A stretch of DNA of 64,000 bases from Pinus tabuliformis (taxonomy: Eukaryota; Streptophyta; Pinopsida; Pinales; Pinaceae). Shown here piece by piece: positions 34,515-47,037 of this stretch. The notes beneath the pieces were generated by a model that did no database searches, was not told the origin of the DNA, and saw nothing but the letters and a program-made list of their open reading frames with translations. A program made the position numbers and the translations under genes. Position 1 is the first letter of the stretch. Every line of letters starts with the position of its first letter. The stretch spans positions 767,312,720-767,376,719 of the forward strand of contig CM062813.1 in assembly GCA_031772625.1 (NCBI GenBank), in the 5' to 3' direction.

Positions 34515-34649
34515 CTTGATGCAAAGATGCTAACCTTAGGATACCCCAAAGGGAAAGCACCTCTACCCTGCCCCGCCCAAAAGAAGCAAAAAAACTTTGT
34601 ATAGAGGATGCACCCTCAAAAAATCTGACAAGGGAGATTACTAAAGTAG
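34515..34649 (-). pseudogene. LINE fragment A', second part
   Basis: Matches 11926-12105 (ggataccccaaagggaaag, aaagaagcaaaaa, ggatgcac). It is the piece separated from 27877 by the 6.6 kb insertion. Too short and broken to code. Confidence 0.55.
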
Positions 34650-35060
34650 TTGGTAATGTTAATATTAGTATTAGTTAAGTTAATAATAATATTAATGTTA
34701 ATGTTAATATTAGTATTAATGTTAATATTAAAGTTAATGTTAGTATTAATATTAATATTGGTATTAATGTTTATTTTAAATACTAATATTAACATGTTAA
34801 TATTAATATTAAAATTAATCTTAGCATTAACATTAACATTAGTTAATGTTAATATTTATATTAATATTAATACTAGTTTTAGTGTTAGTGTTATTATTAA
34901 TATTAAGATGCTTGGTTATGAGTTTTGAATTCGGCAGATAATTAACATTAATTTTAATAATGTTAATTTTAATATTAAGATTAATATTGAAATTACTAAT
35001 AATCTATTAATATATTAATATTCTTAATATATTAATATTCTCTTTTATATTGCATTACTC
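34650..35060. repeat. AT minisatellite, unit 2 copy
   Basis: Parallel to 12110-12420, with the same gttaat/attaat words and the shared ending gcttggttatgagttttga (34911 and about 12339). Confidence 0.85.
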
Positions 35061-35773
35061 TTTTAATTTCATTAAAAATAATATTATTAATATTAATACA
35101 ATATTGATATTATTATAAAGAATTGTAAATATAATACTATAACAATAAATATTAATGTCACACTTCAAATTTTCATGATTTATTTTTTTAATAAATGTTT
35201 TTTTTTTTAAATTATTCTTTCTTTTCTTAAAAAACAAGATTAAATCAATTAATATTCTCCCGCACACATTTTTTCTAATAAAATTGATAAATCTTTTAAA
35301 AACCTTATAACATTGTGGAAAAACTAAAATACTATTGTGAAGAAAATAAAATTGATAAATCTTTTAAAAACCGTGGAAAAACTAAAATACTGTTGTAAAG
35401 AAAAGAAATGAAAACAAAATAATATTAACCATGCAAAAAAAATTAAAACGATTATATATAATAGTATAAAATGTCATGCAAATCAATGTTCACATTAATT
35501 TTCAACTTAAATATATTTGAATTGGTTGATCATTTTCTCTTTTCTCATTTCAGTTTGAATGTTAATTGTGACTGGTTAGTCTTTACTCTAACAACAATTG
35601 TTCATGGGCACGTTAGGGTTATTAGGTAAATTGCAATAGGGTTATAAGGGTATTATTATCGTTAAGTCTGAAAAGAGCAGTTTGGAAGAAAGATGATTAG
35701 GGTTAGTATTAGGTTTCTAACGTATTTGTTATTGTTAATATTAATTTTAATGTTAAAATTAATAATTTTAATT
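35061..35773. repeat. AT-rich flank with small duplications
   Basis: Similar to 12421-12960. It contains an imperfect tandem pair at about 35279-35405 (ttgataaatcttttaaaaac) and a copy of the tttgaatgttaattgtgac motif. It merges into ttaattttaatt words just before the CRK fragment. Confidence 0.55.
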
Positions 35774-35940
35774 TTAATTTTAATTTTAGGTGTTGTGGGG
35801 GGCATGGCTGTCGTATTCATGACATGCGCGTTCGCAACTGGGAAGACACTGAAGTCCGCCACATTCCGAAAAGGCTATGAAGGTATTTATATTAACAACT
35901 CTGGGGTATTGCTTGTTATTGAAAGCTCCCAGATGTGGTT
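35774..35940 (+). pseudogene. CRK transmembrane-exon fragment
   Basis: Encodes LILGVVGGMAVVFMTCAFAT, the membrane helix of the CRK genes, then GKTLKSATFRKGYE and an intact GT donor (exon end 35882), followed by intron-like sequence similar to 17691-17735. The frame is intact here, unlike pseudogene 1. Everything upstream of the helix is missing, replaced by AT minisatellite sequence. It is the start of a third unit whose 5' part was lost. Confidence 0.85.
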
Positions 35941-38900
35941 GGAATGGATATTTTTGGTTTGTTTTTTAAGGAAAAAAATTATGGTATTATTTTTTATGAT
36001 GACTTTTTTGGTTTGTTTCTTAAGAAAAAAAAATATGGTATATTTTTTATGATATTGTTGGGTTGAAAACGAATTTTAAAGCGTGAAATAGTTTCATGGT
36101 TTTAAGAATATGAGGTATTTATATGTCTAGATTTAATAGTTTAAAATTTCAAAATATTAAAAAAAAAAACTAAAAAACTAAAATCACAATTTTAATAACT
36201 GTGTACCATTTTCTTTGTTTTATAAAATTTGAAATCCCTCCAATTGAGATTTTTAAAATTTCACTTTTATTAAAATTCGGATATAAAAGGGTTTTGAAAT
36301 TTTAGTTTATAAAAAAATTGAAGTTTACAATTTAAGTTTTAGTGTAGTTATATGAATGAAATAACTATTAATAAACATGAGAACACTTACTTCATCCTAA
36401 ATCTCACATTATTAATATTTTAAAAAACATAAATATTAATTAAATTATAATTTTATTTTATTATAATTATTATTGTTATTAATTAATAAAAATTATTATT
36501 ATTATTGTCAAAAATAATATTTAAAAAGAATTTGAATATTTTTACAAAAATATTGCCAAACATTTTATAGTTTACATATGAGGGACTAGTATGTTTTGTC
36601 CAAGTTTCTACATTTTAAAAAGTTTTTTCATTCTTAAATTTTCCTGGCTACAAACATTGATGTAAATTGAAGATAGTGCTTGCATTTACATGACAATTAA
36701 AAGAATATTTATGGTTTTCTCCTTATGGGTTTCCATGTCAATATCCACTAAATTTATAGTTTTCTCCTTATGGGTTTCCATGTCAATATCCGGTATTGAA
36801 TATGTTATGTGATTGATGCATCATTTTGTGATTCAATACGTTTGATTGCTTTAATAATTGTCGAAAATTATATAATATTGATTCACATCGACTCCCCAAC
36901 ATAATAAGCTAGCACCTTTGATTCCTAACTATAAGATCAGTTTTGGTGTAACTTGAATTTTCTTTTAAAGCTAGAAAACAAAATAATGAATTCATATAAG
37001 AACATCAAGTATGATCTTTCCAATCACATCATCAAACCTTACGAAGAAATATGTGACAACAAACACAAAAAACTGGGATATGATAAGGAAGTTACCTTTT
37101 ATATTTCCTACTATTTCAAACCAGTCCACTATTATAATGTTGGATTCATTTAAGAAGATTCCACTTTGCTAGTTTCAATTCAACATCACTATCTACCAAC
37201 ATTGTCATCAAGTTGGTTACATGAAGAATTAGTGTTTTGATCTCCATCATTCACATAAATGTCAAAAGGAGGAGAAGGCTAAAATGAAAAATAATTCATT
37301 ATAGTTGGAGAAGTTATTGACAATGGAATTCAAAAGTCAATTTATTGCATATGTATTACTATCTAGTTTAGACACAAGTAAAGACATATTTCTATATAGA
37401 AACTACAAATGTAGACGGAATTCAACTAATTTTTATAGATTAAACTTAAAACTGACTCCAAATGGTACTCCCTTATAGCTTCAGAAAGGAAAGTACACAA
37501 ATTAAATCAGAATGGTACTCTCTTGCACCTCAAAAGGGTAGGATTACATTGAAAAAGAAAAATTGGATTTACCCAACACCTTCAAGGAAGAGGGCATGTT
37601 ATGAAAATGTTTGGTGGTCAACCAAAACCACCAAATACATGGTATCAAATACAATTGTCAATGAGCTATTAAATAAGAATATGAAGTCCAAGAATGGATC
37701 CCTTCCTCATAATTCTCACTTTCCACCTAACAACCGGTAATACAATGATGATAATCAAGATTCAAGTTTTGAAATACTATCACTCAAAATTTAATCAATT
37801 TGTAGGAATGTGAGCACAACAACCAACCTGCTCAATAAAATATTTACAATTTAAGCAACTACAATCTATCTCCTCAAATTATTTTATTGGGGAATAGCTG
37901 GCCTGGAATCTAGAATACTCCCATTTCTCTTCAACTATCATTAGGATATTTTTCAACATCTAATTCTATCTAAATTTACAAAGTTACTCAATGACTCTAT
38001 TTGTTCAGTAAAAATAGAATGACGATCATATTTATTCACAAATTAACAAAGGAAATGTTCAGACATCAAAATTATTCACTTCCAAAAATTCTACTATTTT
38101 TCAAAATTAATTTCAAATGAACCATTCAACATCCATATTGATAGTTTTCTAGAAGTATATTCATCAAAGATTAGTTCAAAAGTTTTAGAATGAAGATTAA
38201 GATAATACTAGTTTATGCACTAGTTCATATTGCCTTATTAGGACAATTATTCAGATATGTGATTGAGGAGAGAAATGTTAATACTATGATTCCTTAGACA
38301 ATAACAAATTATATAGTTGTTATCCTTATCTAATAATGAGACATTGTCACTATCCACTTATGAGTTGTTAATGAAATCTAAATATAAAGGAGGCCAAATA
38401 CATATATTATATACTAATATTATTGGATGATTACAGGTGCAGAATATGGATTAAAGGCTAGCATAGAAACAGGTCCTCAATACACATGGGCATTGGGAAC
38501 ACTAGGTTAACTATTTTTTTACAATTTTCTGAAAGAAATATATATAATGATAAGAAATTAAAAAAACCAAAAATGCCTACACCCAAAGTAAAAAAACATG
38601 GTTTATTGTCCTAGACACCTAAAATGTATTGTCACAACCAGTTGAAACAATAAAAAAAACAATGCAAACTAAACTATCAAATGCTTAAGGAAAGCAAACA
38701 TCGAGTCAAAGAAGACGATGAGTAAAACTCCCCAATGAACTCTCCAATCTATGTTGCATGTTTTGTTATTATAGTGTATCAATCAACCTTGGAGTTGTGC
38801 ATCCTAAACAATAGACAAAAGTAAAGCAAAGAAAAGACAACATAGTATCTTGGTCATTCCATATTTTATCCTTTGTGAGAAATAAGATACAAGTAAAGTG

Positions 38901-39044
38901 TTATGTATATAATATCTAAATAATAAGGCAAAACAAAGAATGAAGACTATTTTTTATGCAATTGAAATGATGACTTATAAACAATATCTCTTTTGTAACA
39001 AAATTGGTTCCAAATTTATTTGAAGGGAAAGTCCTTCAAAATCA
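35941..39044. other. AT-rich intergenic, no gene recognised
   Basis: About 3.1 kb. A direct repeat of period 45 bp occurs at 36714-36795 (ttttctccttatgggtttcc twice). Some stretches at 36950-37740 are less AT-biased and have open frames of 66 and 92 codons, but show no domain I recognise and no splice context that convinces me. Confidence 0.4.
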
Positions 39045-39335
39045 TTATTTAAATTACCTTTTTAAATGTAAAAGTATATTTACTATATAAAAAATAAAAC
39101 ATTAAAATTATACAAATTTAGCAACTTAAAAGTTACAATTTTCTCAAATTTAAACTAAATTTAACAAATAAGAAATATATGCCTCCTAAAATCTCATAAA
39201 GAATATGAAAATGAAAGTTGAGTAATGTTGTGAACCACAATGTTGAAAAAAATAAAATAACGTGTACATACATCCTAGTGATGCATGTACCTTCACACAG
39301 ACAATATGGGAATCACCACAGTCTCATTAGAAAAG
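39045..39335. repeat. duplicated CRK upstream segment
   Basis: Matches 44584-44875 at about 85-90% by eye, including tttaaactaaatttaacaaa and caccttcacacag-like text (tgtaccttcacacag). At 44584 it leads directly into the gacgaaatagg module of CRK unit 3; here it ends after attagaaaaggaa. Confidence 0.8.
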
Positions 39336-39739
39336 GAACAATGATGGTTTCTATGCAACAAGTCCCTGCCAAGCCAAGGGTGTATCTCGCCTTTGCAGCC
39401 TTTCCATGCTTTCTAGTGGATAAAGCTTCATATGGTTATACTTATGAAGTCTAAAATTCAAATGACCTGTTCAATATGCCATAAACAGATAAAACTATCT
39501 GTGGACCATTAAACTTCATGCCTACATTTTCAAGCATGGGTGGGTGATGGAGCTTTACATTTAAGCAATGTTTTTTGAGAAGGTACTCCAGCTAGAAGAG
39601 TAGATCTCCTAGTTGTATTCAACATTCTTTATTTTCAAAGTGTTGTATTTCATCCCAGTTTTCTTGAGTTTGATCTATTGTGATCATGCCATTATTGGAG
39701 GCGTGCAAATGCTTCATCATTCCACATTTTAGCCAAAGG
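39336..39739. other. spacer, nothing recognised
   Basis: No gene or repeat seen. Confidence 0.3.
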
Positions 39740-41850
39740 TTGGATAACATTTGTATTCAGGTAGTAGAAGGAGCCTAGTCCCCAGGTCAAATTGAACTCG
39801 CACTAGAGTCCCAGCACTACTACATACAGTAGCAGGCTCCAGCTAAGCACAGATGCTCCGTAGAGCTAGAGCTACTAGGTATTATCCTATGGGGCTTTGG
39901 AAACAAGGAGGAGGAGACTAGGTGAGGACGTAGATATCAATTTTCATTCTCAAATATGAAAACATCTATTAAAATGTCTCCATGCGAGCTCATATATCAA
40001 TTCGAACTAGAGAAGAGATTGTACTACCACAACAATGGAAGTAGGGTTTTCAACGTATAGATTGGGTATAACATATCTATGGGGTGAGTATTCGTTCTCC
40101 ATGAGAGTTTCATATGTTTAAGAAGTGTCTGGCTCTGACAATTACAACAAGGACGTAGATATGGTGGCGATATCTCAACAGTGACGAAAACTAGTAGGTT
40201 ATTCAAATCAAGGAGGTGTAAACTTCTCTATGTCAATATTGTATATTATAACATGGTAGGCGCCATAATACCTTACATACCAACTAGAGTAATAATCAGA
40301 GTCTCTGAGCATAGCTCTCAATGGAAGTGGAATTAGATCTGGCCAGGGAACAATTATATATGCAAGATCATATATTAATATGTGTCTATATGGCATATAA
40401 TATATTAAGACTAGAAGATATGCTAATATCAGATATGAAAAAAATAGTAGGGACCTTTTCATTGAATGTGTCTATGGTCATATAGTATATTAACTATGTG
40501 GAGACCACCCGGAGTAACCAAGCGAAGTCTATCTGAGCCCAACAACTCTGGCATCAACACCTGCCTTATAGGGATCTCCTTCAGCATCAACTAGCATTGG
40601 AATGTGGATTCGAAGATTGGAACTACTTGGATTTATTCAACACTTCCTCATGAGACTAGACTTCATTAGTTCATGTGCGAGCGGGAGGGTGTGACCACAA
40701 CTATGCGTTCAGTTCCCATTGTACCCGGCTCAGGTCTAGTTGAGTCTATTGAGTCCTTCGCAGTTGAAGAATAAATCCACCCAATCTCTTTCGATACAGG
40801 CGAATCAAGTATTCTCTTCTTTCTTATACGAAATTGATGGTATGAATTCTTTTTGGCTGGCATTAAGAGTAATATTTTTGGAAATACGAGATGGTGGGAG
40901 AGGTGAGGGAAGCACAGAAGCAAAGGTCCAGAGATTTCATAACATGGATGAGAAGTCACTCCCTCGCTTGATGTCAGGTCATTTATCAAGGAAGGTTTGT
41001 AACCAAAAACCATAGTTAGGTTCATTAGAGCCTTATTAGTATCTATGTTGCGATCCCAAGAGAAATCATTTAATCAAGTACACAGGGAACAAAACCAACC
41101 TAGTACCAGTAGAAAAAAAGATTTAACAAGAGTTAAAGGGTAGCTAGAGCGAACCCTAAGCACGAAGAAGCCTGTAGAGAACCTTATCGAATTGAATCTA
41201 GCTACTGTGTATAGATGTTATGCAACACGTTTTGGTGGGTAGGTGGGATTAATTCTTGACCTTTTTGTAGCCCACTTCGGCTATTGTACTCTCGTAAGTA
41301 ATGAGGAATCTCAAATCCTCTGGTTTATTGCACTGACATGGGAGTAGTGACCCAATTAATCACACTTAGGGGATAGATAGGTGTCAAGGTGAACTGTGCA
41401 ATTCAGGTGATGAACCTATCAAGCAACTAGGGGAGGTGAAAAAAGGTGAAGCTGAGTTTCAAACCAGAATCGAAAGCTAGGAGAAAACGAGTTGTGCCCT
41501 ATAAGCAGACTTGGGTGTGATTATTCCAAGTGACAGTTGATTAGCCCAACAACTAGCACGAGGTCAGGCTTCAAGCTTCCGAACACAATAGAAGTAGGAG
41601 GTAGACGAGGTTCAAGTTCGCACAATCTCTTTTTGTCCATGAGCCTCCTTAATTCCCAAGTTTGCCTTCGCCTCTATGGTTTCCAATACACCTTCCTCAT
41701 AAGTCATCCTAAATTCCTTCACAACGCGAAGATTTCCTAGCCATCCAGAGGAAGAGAAAATATCAATATGAGAGCACCGCTTCGGAAGGGTCCTCGGAAT
41801 CCCTCCAAACATACAACTTCTACTCCTTCTACTTAACCGGGTAAAGTAAC
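39740..41850. other. block of different composition, possibly organellar DNA
   Basis: Visibly less AT-rich than both sides and free of the local repeats. The text style (for example ccgtagagctagagctacta, tcttgacctttttgtagccc) reminds me of plant mitochondrial intergenic DNA. I found no recognisable mitochondrial gene, so the origin is a guess. Confidence 0.25.
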
Positions 41851-44583
41851 CAATGTTACGCTTTTCTTTGATGAAATTTAAAATTTTATTTACAACTCAC
41901 AAAATATATGAGCTCCTTGAGCTTCGCAAGTTTTGTATATTGTAGCATACTTACCATTAGCTTGTTTCATCACGTTTTTAAATCCAGATAGGTGAATTTG
42001 GACCAACAATCTAAGAAATTTTGACTTTTTGCGACTATAACATGTAACCGCAAGCACAATTTTGAACTTTTGAGCATAATCTGCAATCTTCAGAAATCTA
42101 ATGAAGCTAGGCTTTTGCACAATTTTGAACTCTTAAGCATCTCAGCAAACATCTGCAAAAATAGAAATTTTCATAAATGTAATGAAGTCGGCCTTTTGGC
42201 AGGCTGCTATATAGGGTTTGAGCTACTATACTATGATATACGGTTTGGTGGTAATGACAAATTAGATAACCATAACCTTTGCCTACTTGCATCTGTCACG
42301 CTTGAAGAACTGTCTACAACTGTCTACAGGTTCACATGCACATGGCCATGTGGTCTGGCGACTTGGTGATATGTTCTATGGCGTCTGGCGACTTGGCGAT
42401 ATGTGTTATGGCATGATTCTTACTTGAAAATACATCATATAGAAACAAACCATTTGTAACCGAAAAAGAACCAAACATTTAATGCAAGGAAACTAATACT
42501 AGCATTAGTTTCGGTTACCAAAAATTTATGAAAAATATAAAAATTATACGGCCAATATAGACCAATATAGCTTCTTTGCCTCGGGAAGAGGCCAAATAAT
42601 ATGATCAAAATTTTTATACATCTATTTGATAGGTATGGAAATGATATTTTATGAAATAAGCATAGTTGGAAAACAAATTAATGCCAAGATATGATATTAA
42701 GGAATTACTATCTCGCAGCACTTCTCTGCCTTTGGGTAGGGAATTCCTCACATGGTGGCATAGGTTCTCCTACAACTCTTACTTGACAGAAACCTAGCGC
42801 CACCTTACATCGGGCTTCCACCTCACTTGCCACACACCAACTATTCTAGAATGCTCACGAACTCTCTCAGCAACTCCTTGAGACTGCTCATAGGTAGCTG
42901 GGACATTTGGCTATTGATAGGGGCTTGTGACCCTCATTTCCAAGCTCCCTGTGGTGGGAATGGAGACTCATGCACAACAAATACTAAAGCCTATAGAAGC
43001 ACCATAAAAAAACGTAATCGACCCGAGAACATTCATTTGATTTTTCACATATTGTTTGCCTGTGAGGACAATATTTTGTAAACAAATATCTTAATGTACA
43101 AACTGACCGTCTCCGTTATATATTTGTACATTAATACAAATAATCTCAGAAACTAGTTCTTCTAAGTGATCTTGTTTTGCAATTCAAATAAATCGTTGAG
43201 GTCCTTAACTTCATTTATTGAATTATTTATGATATCATTAAGCATTTAGGAAAAATTGTCATGGGACTCTTCTTCTGTCTGAACTTGAGACACTCTGTAA
43301 TTACTATTGTTTACTATACCTTATTTTCTTTTTTCATACAAGCATAGGACACATGTTTCCATGCATAATCATAACCATAATTAATATACAAATCAAGAAA
43401 ATGTTGGTTCATAGTTGCATCACAAATATATTAAAAACAACACATATTGCACTTGTTATTTATCCATATCGATTACAATGACAATGCAACATAACCCATT
43501 AATTGGAAATAGTAATGATACAATATTTATCTTTTGTTTTTTTTGCAGTAAAACTGAATTTGGCCCTCTATCTACATCCTCTCTTCTAAATGGCTCTCTT
43601 TCTTTTGGAGCATGTTTCCTGTCCCTCCATTACTACTGCATCCTTGCTCTTACAATCAGTCAATAAATTATGTTCCCTTTTGCTCCTTGTATTATCTCAA
43701 ACAAGCATGGGACTGAATATTTTCCTCATACCATTTAATTTCACGAACCATCCCCTTTAATTCATGGACCACTCAGCCTTTAATGCCTATGGTCAAATTT
43801 CAGGTCTCTTCTCTGCATAATAAATTGTATTATCCCTACCAAGAATTCTCCATTCATAGCTCTACAATCCATGTCGTCAAACTTAGACACATTTTTCTTT
43901 TGTTATTCCAAATATTAGAACATATGTACATTATTTTTACAATGCATCTCATACTGGAACCTTGGGTGGGACTGTCACAAAGACAATAAAACTCCTGAAA
44001 ACTAATAACCAACAAAAACCCTTTTCTACTATCTACTCTTCTTCTTTGATCTGATGCAAAGTGAAACAAATGCCAGAATGCTCTAACTGTTTACTTATTT
44101 TTTTTAAGAAATAAATTATCTATCAAATTAATAATTGTAAATATTAGTACACAACTAAACCAAAAAAACAATGACACAAATGTCATTTTGCAAAAAAATA
44201 TAGCTAAAAGTAATTCTTGCAAAAAAATACTTGTTTTCCCATTCCATGTAAATAAATACTAATAAAAATAGGATGAGCTTGAAAAAAAATGATATTATCA
44301 AAACGTCATGTTTTTCTTCAATTAAGAATAATCTATAAAATTACACTTAGAAATTAAGATTCAATACTTTGAAATTAGAAACTAAAATGGAATAGTTTGG
44401 AATTAGTTTCAAAATATTTGGCCTTATTTTATCTTTGTTTTTAGCAATTAGTTAGGCCTAAACTTTTCTTATATATATGAACTTGAGCTATAAATTCATC
44501 TTCTTCTTCACACATAACATTTTAACTAAATAAACTAAAAACTATAATCATGTATAGAAATAACATGCCACCACATGGCTCTT
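41851..44583. other. intergenic, no gene recognised
   Basis: AT-rich. A 32-33 bp tandem pair with gtctggcgacttgg is at about 42352-42415. Frames are short and show no domain. Confidence 0.4.
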
Positions 44584-45484
44584 GTTTAAATTACATTTTT
44601 AAATATAAGAATAAATTTACTATCTAAAACATAAAACATTTAAATTATACAAACTCAACAACTTAAAAATTACAATTTTCTCAATTTTAAACTAAATTTA
44701 ACAAATAATAAATATTTTCCTCCTAAAATATCATAAAGAATATGAAAATGAAATTTGAGTGAAGTTGTGACCCACAATGTTGGAAAAGCTAAAATAACTT
44801 GTACATACATCGAGGTGAGGCATGTACCTTCACACAGTCAATATGGAAATCACCACAGTCTGATTAGAAAAGGAATAAGACGAAATAGGATTTGAAAGGA
44901 CGACGTTGATGTTAGAGGTTTACATAAATTGTGAAGTTTGGTGAAGAATTTTCAAGTCAGGATATTGTCGTTGCGAGCAGCCCATCTATGTCAAGATATG
45001 CATTTGATCATGTACACTTGGGAGCATAATATTCCCCTTGCATTATATGATTCATGTCTTCTCAATGACTCTCATTATGTATTGTAGATGATTACGTTTG
45101 TGTATGAAACGAAGCAAAGTAAGTCATTAGTTGATTTTGTTTTGTGTTAATAAATAATGTACAATTGGGAGCATAATGTTCATCAACGATCACTTGCATT
45201 ATATAGTTGACTTTGACTGTAGATGATTAGCTTTTTGTATTTAGATTTTGTGTATCCAATCAGTATGAAACGAAGCAAAGTTAACCAATAGTTTATTTTT
45301 CGTTGTGTTAATGAATATTTGTATTGAAATTTATTGTAATTAAAATTATTTATAATTAATTAATATATTTTTGCCAAGTAGGTATGTGGATAAGGGCTCT
45401 CTAGCTGCATTGTTCTTTTTGTGCAGAACAGAATAATGTTTTTTAGTATTTTCGGTATGCTATGTGCAGGTTCTCAAGTGCCTG
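44584..45484 (+). repeat. CRK unit 3 upstream module
   Basis: Matches 2680-3110 and 14435-14930: gacgaaataggatttgaaag at 44879 and gtatgaaacgaagcaaag at about 45103. An internal duplication gives two copies of the gggagcataat...gtatgaaacgaag stretch (about 45011-45160 and 45163-45310). Immediately upstream of the relic, gggctctctagctgcattg matches CRK2 at 16601. Confidence 0.8.
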
Positions 45485-45957
45485 ATGGCAATCGTAGTTG
45501 TAACAAATATGAAGTTCGTTGGAAGGGATTCTACATGCTCTCTCTTGATCCACCGAAATATTAAGCTTTTCTACTTCATCATTGTTGTTTCGACCTTCAT
45601 CAACATTAGCTTTCATGGACACATTTGCAACACATCGACAACTAAATGCGACGGTCATAACTATACAAGAGGCATTACTTTTGAGTAAAATCTGAACATG
45701 GTATTTGATTGTCTTGCTCAAGTGGCCAGCAAAACTGGGTTGGGTTTAATATAATAGTAATAATGCACACTGGTCTCATCGCACCAGTGAGCGTGGATGT
45801 AGATTAGTATCCTAAAAAAAAGTGTATTGCAGGAAGAAAATTAAGCTTAATTACTTTACAAAAGTTTCATTAGATTTTATTTTTGTGATTTTATTTTTGT
45901 TTAAATCATTCAGAGAACTACCGAGGATGGAAAAGAAATAGTTGTGAAAAATTTGTC
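45485..45957 (+). pseudogene. CRK relic 3, internally deleted
   Basis: The first 68 codons parallel CRK2: MAIVVVTNM, signal-like FYFIIVVSTF, then the start of DUF26-1. The signal-peptide ATG is ATC, as in pseudogene 1, and an AAA-to-TAA change stops the frame at 45686. After SKTG at about 45740 the sequence jumps to intron 2 (ggtctcatcgcaccagtgag), so most of both DUF26 domains, the helix and exon 2 are deleted. The exon 3 start (TTEDGKEIVVKNLS) at about 45919-45957 remains, then unrelated DNA begins. Confidence 0.85.
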
Positions 45958-46270
45958 TAACTCCAGATGGAGCTCAAGTCTGCAAGGTTTTTTGTTTTTG
46001 CAATCTTTCCAACTCTGGATAGAGCTCAAAACGTTCGATGGCACAGGAAGATTCACTCTGCGACTCCTCAGTTCATTATTATTGCTTACAGTTCAGCTTT
46101 GGCATCTCTTCTACTCCTCACTGATTTCTAGTTGTGTCCTGTGCAGGTACCATTCCTCAGGGAAGCCTCTTTGCTTCGAGAAAATTGCATCCTAGCTCGA
46201 TTAATTAAGGAGAAGTCTCAGGGTTGTAGAGAAAGGAAACCCCCATACCTCGGTAAGTTCTCCTCCTATT
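45958..46270 (+). other. unidentified gene-like segment interrupted by copia 2
   Basis: A 55-codon frame (45967-46134, starting MELKSARFFVFAIF) is followed by a cctgtgcag acceptor-like and, at 46257, a ggtaagttc donor-like sequence. This could be part of a spliced gene cut by the copia insertion; sequence resumes at 51971. I do not recognise a product. Confidence 0.2.
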
Positions 46271-46934
46271 TGATGGAAATTTCTGTTGATTTCAAACACA
46301 AAACAAATTTGCACAGAGAACAATGCTCTGGTTTTCTACAGGATTTTAATCATATAAAATAGTAATAAAAATTGTTACAGAATTTGTCTTCCTCAACTCA
46401 GAGGGATTTACAACAGGAACTTCAGTTCCAGAATCTGATTCCACTATCTCAGAAAAATTATATCTTCAGCACTGCTGTGTGTTGCAGAAAAAGAAGTCTA
46501 TTTTGGCTAATACTCTACACTCGTCTCTGCTCTTGCATTTTTTTTATATTGAACAACACAAAAATATCTTTACAATACGTGTTGATTTTCCCATACTTCC
46601 GTGAAATAAAAAATAATAAAATTTAAAATTTCACCTACATTTACCAACCCTAGTAACTATCATTAATTACACGGCTGAAAATATCCTACTGGAATTTAAT
46701 GCATGGCTTATCACAATATCGCACCATCGCATCGCAAGAAGAGAAAGGATGTGCCACCGCTTCTATAACCTTTAAATCATGCGATTTGCGATATGCGATC
46801 AGATCGCATCGCGAAATCGCAATCGCATACAATCTAAAGGACGCGGTGAAGGTTGACAAGAAAGGAAGTGCGATATGCGATCTGCGATCGCATCGCAGAG
46901 AAAAAATTTGCAGTTTGAAATTATCATTCCAACA
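46271..46934 (-). repeat. copia 2 LTR (3')
   Basis: 664 bp. In element orientation it starts TGTTGGAATGATAATTTC. The U3 part holds many GCGAT/ATCGC words (46775-46905). Confidence 0.95.
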
Positions 46935-47037
46935 CTCCCCTTTAATTTTAACTGCTGGGTTTTTTCTGCATACCCAGTCATTTCCTGAAATGATCAAAGC
47001 TTTTCTTTGTCAATGGTTTTGTCAAGATGTCAGCTAA

